A stretch of DNA of 64,000 nt from positions 1-64,000 of the forward strand of contig WBZZ01001120.1 in NCBI GenBank assembly GCA_019918135.1, in the 5' to 3' direction. Below the pieces are notes generated by a model that worked only from the letters and a program-made list of their open reading frames with translations, did not search any database and had not been told where the DNA came from. A program made the position numbers and the translations under genes. This document shows positions 57,790 through 64,000 of the stretch, piece after piece. This stretch comes from Paulinella micropora. Lineage: Eukaryota; Cercozoa; Imbricatea; Euglyphida; Paulinellidae. Numbering within the stretch: position 1 is the stretch's first letter; every line of letters begins with the position of its first letter.

Positions 57790-59343
57790 ATGCCTGTCCA
57801 ATACGGAGGAGAACTTACACACAGCCAGAGCGAACTTATCCGTGGTAAGTATTCGCTTAACAAACTTACCGCCCGTGAAAGTCTTGCGACAATTCCAATT
57901 ACCACCGTGGGAGGAATTGAATCAACTTTTGAAATTCCTACTCGTCCTTTGAACCTTGCGAGGTCTGTGTTGCGATTTACCTACACACCTACTCGGGGTG
58001 GTGCTGGTGGAAGATACAACCGAATTCCGATGGACTGCCTGCCTATGATTAAGACGATTGAACTGCGAAGCCGAAGTGGTCAATATTTGTGTAATCTTCA
58101 ACATGTGGGAAATTATACTAAGATGGTTTGGAAACCTGAGATTTCTTATGATAGATTTATGGCTTTGGAAAACCACGGGGCTGGGTTTGGTTATGGGGCC
58201 ATGCTTCAAAAGTGTAATGCCCCGAATGAAATTCAAGCAACGGCTGCTGCAAGAGGAGCAATTGATGATGCTCTTAACTTTCAACTTGATGATGGTAAGA
58301 CTGCTTTCACTGCTATTGGTGCTACTAATGCTGGTGATGAATCCGCCCACATTGTTGCTCATGTAAATCAAAAGTTTGCAACCCTTGAAAATAGAATTCT
58401 AAATTATGTAGCACAGCCACCTATCACAGCCCGCCGTCATAATGATGCTCTTATTGCTGATGGTAGTGGTGCTCCCAGTGTAGTTAATGTTGCTTATGAA
58501 GAGGCGAAGTATTTTGAAGGAGGAACCAGTAATGGGGATGATCCAGTCATCAATGTGTCTATTCCTCTCGGTATGCTTTTTGGAACAATTTTTGAAATTG
58601 ATAAGACTATTGGTTTTAATGAAATTCTTGATCTGAGGATTTTGTGGGAGGGAACACAGAAAACAATATTTTATGGAACTGATGTCTTGAGTGTTGCGGC
58701 AGGAGCGACTGCCACCGCACAATCCGCAAATATTACCAACCTTAACTTATTTCTCGCTGTTGAAACCGACCCGAATGTTATTTTGGGTGTTCAACAAAAG
58801 ATTGTGGGTGAAGGCTTTTCGTTTAAGACTGAATACCCTATCTCTTGGAAGACCAATCTTGCAACAGGCACTCAGTCATTTGTTTTGAAGATGAACCGCT
58901 CGCAGGGTGAGAGAATTCGCCGAATTTACACTAGCGCATTCAATAATACTGAAACTTCAAACACCGCATTTGATTGTGATAACCGAGCGCAAGATAAGAT
59001 TACTTCTTATTACACTACTTTGGATAGTAATAGAATTCAGCAGTTTGATATCAAATGTGCAAATGATGAAGACTATATGCTTTTGAAGGAAAAAATTAAT
59101 GGTTCCGCCATTTTGAACTCTAATGTGTATAAATATAACTGGTTCCATGTTGATTTCTGGGACCACAACCGCCCACTTTATGACAAGCGAGAAGAAGAGG
59201 GTTATGAAGTGGCTGGGCTATCGTTGGACACCGAACGGCGGTATGAATGGAGTGCGAAAGGGGCAAAGCAATTGAATTATTATACTTATGCTATTCTTCA
59301 GAGGACTATTGTTGTTAAGGGAATTGAAATTATGATGAGTTAA
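57790..59343 (+). CDS. Major capsid protein, double jelly-roll
   Basis: The intact 517-residue protein MPVQYGGELTHSQSELIRGK has the length and position of the Polinton major capsid protein. Typical stretches include FEIPTRPLNLARSVLRFTYT, LPMIKTIELRSRSGQYLCNL, NVSIPLGMLFGTIFEIDKTI and a C-terminal YYTYAILQRTIVVKGIEIMM. Known relatives fold as two upright jelly rolls that trimerise into hexagonal capsomers. Assignment rests on context plus overall sequence character. Confidence 0.8.
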   Translation: MPVQYGGELTHSQSELIRGKYSLNKLTARESLATIPITTVGGIESTFEIPTRPLNLARSVLRFTYTPTRGGAGGRYNRIPMDCLPMIKTIELRSRSGQYLCNLQHVGNYTKMVWKPEISYDRFMALENHGAGFGYGAMLQKCNAPNEIQATAAARGAIDDALNFQLDDGKTAFTAIGATNAGDESAHIVAHVNQKFATLENRILNYVAQPPITARRHNDALIADGSGAPSVVNVAYEEAKYFEGGTSNGDDPVINVSIPLGMLFGTIFEIDKTIGFNEILDLRILWEGTQKTIFYGTDVLSVAAGATATAQSANITNLNLFLAVETDPNVILGVQQKIVGEGFSFKTEYPISWKTNLATGTQSFVLKMNRSQGERIRRIYTSAFNNTETSNTAFDCDNRAQDKITSYYTTLDSNRIQQFDIKCANDEDYMLLKEKINGSAILNSNVYKYNWFHVDFWDHNRPLYDKREEEGYEVAGLSLDTERRYEWSAKGAKQLNYYTYAILQRTIVVKGIEIMMS

Positions 59344-59396
59344 AAAAGAAACATAAAAAAGAAAATAAAAAATATTTTTTTGTTTATATACAAGAG

Positions 59397-60632
59397 ATGT
59401 CTCACCAGAGAAATTTAATCGCACAAAATTCAGACGAAGATTTCGTAAATGTCAAAGTAGGGCTTGATGGACATTTAGGACCAAGTATGAAAACCGCTTT
59501 CGGCGAAGCACTAACCAGTTCCTTAACACCAGTATTACAGGAAATCTTTCCATATACCATTAATACACGGATATGGACATTAACAGAAACAAAGGCGTCC
59601 GTTTCATTTCTGAATAATATGGCGGAATTAAAAACGACTGCTAATGCTACCGCTGATGCTAGTATGGTAAGCAAAAGAAAAATAAAATATCGCACTGGTA
59701 TGGGTGTTGTAGCCCGCTTCACTGCTTTATGGACAACAGACGAAACCGAAGATTATTATTCGTGGATAGGTATCGGAGATAACGATTTATCTAATGGTTT
59801 CTACTTTTACAAAACTAGAGATGAAGGAATGATTATTCTACATTGTATAGGAGGAACCCCAAACGCATTTTATCAAGCGTACTGGGATGACCCGTGCGAC
59901 GGAACAGGAGATATGCCTGTATTAGACTGGACAAAGGGAAATGTATTTCAAATTCAATTTCAATACTTAGGTTTTGGTGCTATTAAGTTTTCTATTGAAA
60001 ATCCAAAGACAGGCGATTTTCAGTTAGTCCATACGATTAAGTATGCGAATGACAACACAGGTGTCAGTCTGCGAAATACTACATTACCATTTTCAGCACG
60101 AATTATTAATAATAATGTTGGAGTTGGAATACAAAGACTGAAGACAGCCAGTTGTAGTTTGTTTGTTGAAGGCACTAACACTATTAATACAAGTATTACA
60201 AATACGGCAGAAGGTAGTGAAGCGGGTAATATAACTGAAAGCCCCATTTTAAGTATCAGGAATAAAGCACTATTCAATAATAGCCTAACTAACAATTCAA
60301 ATGTCTTTCCTTCGTTGATAAGTATTACTAATGAAGATACTAAGGCTAATGTCGTCAGAATGGTATTGAACGGAACACTGACAGGGGCGGGCTTTGCTGA
60401 TGTTGATGCCAAAACTTCAATTGTAGATACAGACACAAAAGCAACTGCTATCGCAAACGGAACAACAATTTTTAAGATTTATGTTCATGCTGCCTCAACT
60501 CAACAAATTAATCTAAGAACCTACGACATTCAATTAACCCCGAACGATGTTTTGACATTCACACAAAAGGCTGTGTCGGCAGGTGGAAATGGTAATATTA
60601 ACGTTATTGCTAACTTTATAGAGGACCAATAG
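59397..60632 (+). CDS. Probable virion surface protein
   Basis: The intact 411-residue protein MSHQRNLIAQNSDEDFVNVK has a beta-rich central domain (YSWIGIGDNDLSNGFYFYKT, QIQFQYLGFGAIKFSIEN) and a C-terminal domain (KIYVHAASTQQINLRTYDIQ). The pattern of a conserved N-terminal attachment region followed by lectin-like beta domains resembles phage and virus host-recognition proteins. Expressed just after the capsid gene from an AT-rich leader (AATATTTTTTTGTTTATATA at 59371). Function inferred. Confidence 0.6.
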   Translation: MSHQRNLIAQNSDEDFVNVKVGLDGHLGPSMKTAFGEALTSSLTPVLQEIFPYTINTRIWTLTETKASVSFLNNMAELKTTANATADASMVSKRKIKYRTGMGVVARFTALWTTDETEDYYSWIGIGDNDLSNGFYFYKTRDEGMIILHCIGGTPNAFYQAYWDDPCDGTGDMPVLDWTKGNVFQIQFQYLGFGAIKFSIENPKTGDFQLVHTIKYANDNTGVSLRNTTLPFSARIINNNVGVGIQRLKTASCSLFVEGTNTINTSITNTAEGSEAGNITESPILSIRNKALFNNSLTNNSNVFPSLISITNEDTKANVVRMVLNGTLTGAGFADVDAKTSIVDTDTKATAIANGTTIFKIYVHAASTQQINLRTYDIQLTPNDVLTFTQKAVSAGGNGNINVIANFIEDQ

Positions 60633-60761
60633 ATATTTGTTGAAGACGTAGTCTGAAAAGAAAATCGTAGATTTTCTAAACAAACATCGTGAAATGTAAA
60701 ATGAAAAATAAAATAAAACGAAAGACGATGTTTTGTGATGACGAAGTCAGAACAAAATATC
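60632..60761. repeat. Four-way-junction element, copy 5
   Basis: The outer stem GATATTT (60632-60638) pairs with AAATATC (60755-60761). Arms are TTTGTT/AACAAA (60636-60641/60679-60684), AAACATCG/CGATGTTT (60682-60689/60726-60733) and TTTTGT/ACAAAA (60731-60736/60752-60757). Arm 3 contains TGTGATGACGAAGTCAGAAC, the exact reverse complement of arm 1 of copy 3. This copy lies between two converging stop codons. Confidence 0.8.
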
Positions 60762-60763
60762 AT

Positions 60764-61150
60764 TTACTTTATTTTTTTGTATTTTTCTTTTACAACACGA
60801 ATAACATCGCTCGCTTTCCTTAATATACATCCTTCTTCTGTACATTCTATAGCAGTCTCTTTATCACCTACGGATGTAGCAGTCGCTATCTCTTCTCCTA
60901 CATTAGCCTTTATTTCAGTGATACCTGTCTCTTTTAAATCAGTCGCCTTAAAAGGTGTGCTATCTTCTTTGTCCGTTATGGTCTCCAATGGAATAACTAC
61001 TTTCACGTTGTCGTCGCGGGGTTTGTATTGCTCATAGAAAGAAACAATGTCAGGTTTAGTCCATTTAATTGTTGGTTTCTTAACTTCACCGTCAAGGTTC
61101 CATTTTTCAATTTCGTTTAAGTAGTCTTGTTTGGTGTTCAGGTCGCTCAT
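60764..61150 (-). CDS. Small acidic Polinton protein
   Basis: The intact 128-residue protein MSDLNTKQDYLNEIEKWNLD has an N-terminal helical part ending FYEQYKPRDDNVKV and a C-terminal IECTEEGCILRKASDVIRVV. Function unknown. It is the last of three minus-strand genes running from the polymerase. Confidence 0.55.
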   Translation of the reverse strand: MSDLNTKQDYLNEIEKWNLDGEVKKPTIKWTKPDIVSFYEQYKPRDDNVKVVIPLETITDKEDSTPFKATDLKETGITEIKANVGEEIATATSVGDKETAIECTEEGCILRKASDVIRVVKEKYKKIK

Positions 61151-61179
61151 GATATATATATGATATTTTATTTTTTTTA

Positions 61180-61467
61180 TTAAATGTATTTTTTTACTTC
61201 ACTTTTAATGTCCGTAAATTTATCAAACCACGGCTGTTTCATAACCCATTCAAGGTATGGCTTATCAATAGTTGCAACATCTTGAATTTTCTTACCTTTA
61301 TATTTACCAAATGGAAAAGTATCCTTTGGCTTTCCTTCTCTATTTTTTTCAATCGCCTTAATTTCTTCATTAATTACCTGTTGCACATCTTTTACTGAAA
61401 AGAATTCCTTATTCTTCTCAATTGAAAGTCGTCCAAATTTTTCAGATAGTCTGGTGAGGGTGGTCAT
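61180..61467 (-). CDS. Small protein with exonuclease-X-type (DUF3820-like) C-terminal motif
   Basis: The 95-residue protein ends with FPFGKYKGKKIQDVATIDKP and YLEWVMKQPWF. The pattern (M/F)PFGK(Y/H)KG followed by YL-x-W is the small domain found alone or at the C-terminus of some exonucleases, and it is common in phages and virus-like elements. It may bind nucleic acid. It starts 70 bases below the polymerase end and is co-directional with it. Confidence 0.65.
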   Translation of the reverse strand: MTTLTRLSEKFGRLSIEKNKEFFSVKDVQQVINEEIKAIEKNREGKPKDTFPFGKYKGKKIQDVATIDKPYLEWVMKQPWFDKFTDIKSEVKKYI

Positions 61468-61536
61468 TTGTCTATATAGAGTGGTAAAAAATTTTATGGA
61501 AAAAATTAATTATTTGATATTTTGTTCATAAATATT

Positions 61537-64000
61537 TTAATATCCAAAAGGTCTAGTTTCAATCGCATTCTCTACAATTCCGATAACTTGTCTTTTCGTA
61601 TACGTAAAACTAAATATCTTTTCTAAGTATTCGCTTGTTATTTTTTTCTTTTGTTTATCTCGCGTTATCTTGTTGTTTTCTATTATAACTACTTTTCCAG
61701 ATTTCTCAATTCGCTTAGCAATCCGTAATTCTTCATCAGTATCCAACAATTCAGCCAGTTCATTTTTACCATTCTCAAATAATTCAGTGTTCGTAATACC
61801 TAGCACACAACTTATTACACTTAACATATTCCGTAAATTCAATGCTTTTTTTGTTTCATAGTTCATACTAAATCCTTTTACTTTCATACTGGCTTTACCA
61901 TTATCTAATAAGTATCCATAACATTTCGGCCCGCCTCCAACAAAGGTTTTTATTTTTGCTCCTTTCAATTCATCAGTCCAATCTCCCAGTAAATCTCCTG
62001 TCTCTACATCTGCCTCATTAATTTCTTTGTTAGTCGTATATATTACGCTGTCTGTGTCATGATACAATATCCTATTACCTAATTGGTCCATCATATTGTA
62101 AAGTCTCATTCTCGCATGGCATGTGGTAAATAAAGCAACCACAATATTTGTTTTAATCGGGTCGCTCACCGCATCCTGTTTTAAGTCATAACTGGCTTCT
62201 ACAATTTGGTCGTTAATTATGTTAATATTTATATTATCCACTGATTTATCGTTCAATAGTTTGTATAAGGTATCTTTATCCTTTATAAATTTATTCTGTG
62301 TTTTATTTTGTTTCTGTCCAAACTTGCCCCATAAAGAGTTCAAGCACAACTTAGCCACTGCTCGCCGTCCTTCGTTTTTAAATATTTTGCTTTCATCCAT
62401 CTTTACACTCATTTTGATTTCCATGCTGTTTATGTAATTTTGTTTTTCTGCTTCCGTATTACATCCCGAGGGATATCCGCTGGACTCTTGTTTTACTTTC
62501 AAGAATGTCTTTATGTATTCTTTGAATAAGCTACTGCTTTGTTCTTTCCAGTGCCATACTTCATATACTTTTATCAACTTATACCCTTTGTCTAAGGCCT
62601 TGTAAATTTCTGGAGTTGCCCATGTACCTGTTATTGCTCGTTCTTTATCTGTGTGCTTACATTCTCCATGTTGCTCAGTCATTCCGCACTTATCGCATAA
62701 GTAATACATCTTACCTCTGTCCGCCTTCGGTAAGACTGGGTGTAGTAATCCTCTAGGTGGTAGCATCTTAACCTTAGCCACACCAAAATATTCTCTGTTT
62801 ATAATTTTATTTTTCATTTCATTTCTTTCGTAGTCATTGTTTGGTCTAATAATTATATGGTGCCCGCTTGGATAAAGGTCGTAATACATCACAGTCGGAT
62901 AAAGTGAGCATATGTCAATATATTTCGCATACTCATTATCATGTCGTGATTTCCAATATAATTTCAAAGCATTCACTCTACCTCCAAACATTGCCTCTCG
63001 TGGGTTTAGTCCTTCTTGTTCAGTAATTCGTTCGTTTGTATCCTCTGCCAGTCTTTCACTGGTTTTCATCAGGCTCCATTCGCACTCCCAGACACTTATT
63101 ACTTTTGCTTGTTCGTTAAGCTGTTTTTCTCTTCTCATTGTTTCCTTGTATAGTTCGCCCATTGTCTTATTCTTCTTCACATTCAAAGCATTGCTATTCC
63201 AACACTTATCACATCCGTGCCAATGACACCCGTAAAACTCATAAGCGGTTTTGTTTTTCTCATCCCATCCATCTACATACACACGAGATTGCCCGAGTTG
63301 AAACATTTTTTCACCTCCGTTGAATGCGTGTTTAATATCAGTTTTATCTAAGCTGCTTCTGTATGCTAACCATTCTACACAAGCCCTAGAAGTCATCCTG
63401 TTTTGCTTTTCCGCTTTCAATATCGCAATTGAATTCTCTGGCATAAACTTAGCACGATACAAAGCCATAACACAACTCGCAATAGTTGTATATTGAAAAG
63501 GGTCAATACCAAACTCTAGAAACTGGTTTCTAAAATCTATACAACCCTTCCTCAGTATATCAACATCTGAATGACAATACTCTGCGATTTCCTTCGCCAT
63601 ATCAAAGTGGCTATGTGTTTTCACTTGTTCGTCATACCATTCAAGAAATTCTTTTCGTTTATCTCCTCGCATCGTGTCGTAGCCATAATGTTTCTTATGT
63701 GGCATTACACCGACATAGTTTCTATTTTTTGCCGTATTGAAGAAGTGCGGGAAGAAACCTTTCTTAAGTTCCGTAAGTCCGAATGTCTTTGGAAAGTCTG
63801 ACAATGGCATCGTAAGAAAACTTAGGCTGTCTATAAACCGATATTTCTTAAGTGTCATCATCATAATCTTACCACCTTCATAGATTACAAATGGAGTTTG
63901 TCCATTATCAACCAACCACTTAAGAATAAACTGACAATCATAACCGCGGGCATTGTGCGTAATAAATATAAATCCGCTGTGTTTAGTGTCAAAAGCCCAA
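61537..64000 (-). CDS. Protein-primed DNA polymerase B, 5' end outside window
   Basis: The frame is open to the right edge. The exonuclease motif HNARGYDCQFIL is encoded near 63960. Palm motif A, DICSLYP, lies at about 62905, motif B, KLCLNSLWGKFG, at about 62330 and motif C, YHDTDSVIY, at about 62050. The C-terminus has the KV-x-GFSMNYET block (about 61870) and the KRQVIGI end typical of Polinton polymerases. It replicates the element from a protein primer. The 821 codons seen have no stop or frameshift, in contrast to many other genes here. It is a different lineage from the fragment at 6690-8074. Confidence 0.9.
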   Translation of the reverse strand, partial: WAFDTKHSGFIFITHNARGYDCQFILKWLVDNGQTPFVIYEGGKIMMMTLKKYRFIDSLSFLTMPLSDFPKTFGLTELKKGFFPHFFNTAKNRNYVGVMPHKKHYGYDTMRGDKRKEFLEWYDEQVKTHSHFDMAKEIAEYCHSDVDILRKGCIDFRNQFLEFGIDPFQYTTIASCVMALYRAKFMPENSIAILKAEKQNRMTSRACVEWLAYRSSLDKTDIKHAFNGGEKMFQLGQSRVYVDGWDEKNKTAYEFYGCHWHGCDKCWNSNALNVKKNKTMGELYKETMRREKQLNEQAKVISVWECEWSLMKTSERLAEDTNERITEQEGLNPREAMFGGRVNALKLYWKSRHDNEYAKYIDICSLYPTVMYYDLYPSGHHIIIRPNNDYERNEMKNKIINREYFGVAKVKMLPPRGLLHPVLPKADRGKMYYLCDKCGMTEQHGECKHTDKERAITGTWATPEIYKALDKGYKLIKVYEVWHWKEQSSSLFKEYIKTFLKVKQESSGYPSGCNTEAEKQNYINSMEIKMSVKMDESKIFKNEGRRAVAKLCLNSLWGKFGQKQNKTQNKFIKDKDTLYKLLNDKSVDNININIINDQIVEASYDLKQDAVSDPIKTNIVVALFTTCHARMRLYNMMDQLGNRILYHDTDSVIYTTNKEINEADVETGDLLGDWTDELKGAKIKTFVGGGPKCYGYLLDNGKASMKVKGFSMNYETKKALNLRNMLSVISCVLGITNTELFENGKNELAELLDTDEELRIAKRIEKSGKVVIIENNKITRDKQKKKITSEYLEKIFSFTYTKRQVIGIVENAIETRPFGY

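Overview
The window looks like protist (eukaryotic) DNA made of two compositionally different kinds of sequence. Most of the left two thirds (about 1-6690 and 8490-44175) is GC-rich, with dozens of poly-C/poly-G runs, microsatellites, palindromic repeats and closely spaced, mostly intronless genes on both strands. The recognisable genes there are of the kind carried by nucleocytoplasmic large DNA viruses and their satellites: an RPB10-like RNA polymerase subunit, an archaeo-eukaryotic primase, a polymerase-helicase fusion of the TVpol-SF3 type, a P-loop kinase-like protein, a Bro-N-like protein, a tyrosine-recombinase-like protein, SKP1-like and F-box-like proteins, a phage-fibre-like secreted protein and a Fanzor (eukaryotic TnpB-like) nuclease with a strong RNA hairpin at its 3' end. 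It could be a giant endogenous viral element in a host chromosome or a stretch of a large virus genome; the microsatellites and an intron in the SKP1-like gene favour, but do not prove, host DNA.

The right third (about 44.4 kb to the window end) is AT-rich and is a Polinton (Maverick). In order it carries a broken small gene, a coiled-coil protein, a gene with three tiny spliceosomal introns, a retroviral-type integrase, an adenine methyltransferase, a phage-like fibre with an S74-type chaperone domain, a small membrane protein, a packaging ATPase, a basic core-like protein with a protease-site motif, a coiled-coil protein, an adenain-like protease, the minor capsid (penton) protein, the double jelly-roll major capsid protein, a second probable virion surface protein and, on the minus strand, two small proteins and the protein-primed DNA polymerase B, which runs off the right edge. 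Its left limit lies at a (AAT)n tract that also truncates the last GC-rich gene.

A separate AT-rich island at about 6690-8490 holds the decayed N-terminal part of a different protein-primed polymerase plus a small basic gene. It cuts straight into the primase gene.

Three observations stand out. (1) Five intergenic spacers of the Polinton are filled, nearly from stop codon to start codon, by copies of one structured element that can fold as a four-way junction; a compensatory base-pair change and occurrence in both orientations support the structure. (2) The Fanzor gene is followed within 20 bases by a 15-bp hairpin with a GNRA loop, the position expected for its guide RNA. (3) Many genes in both compartments are broken by single frameshifts or by isolated in-frame stops (TAA, TAG and TGA), after which the same protein continues. 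The simplest reading is recent decay or sequence error; recoding is a less likely alternative. Gene starts in the GC-rich part are often uncertain for this reason.
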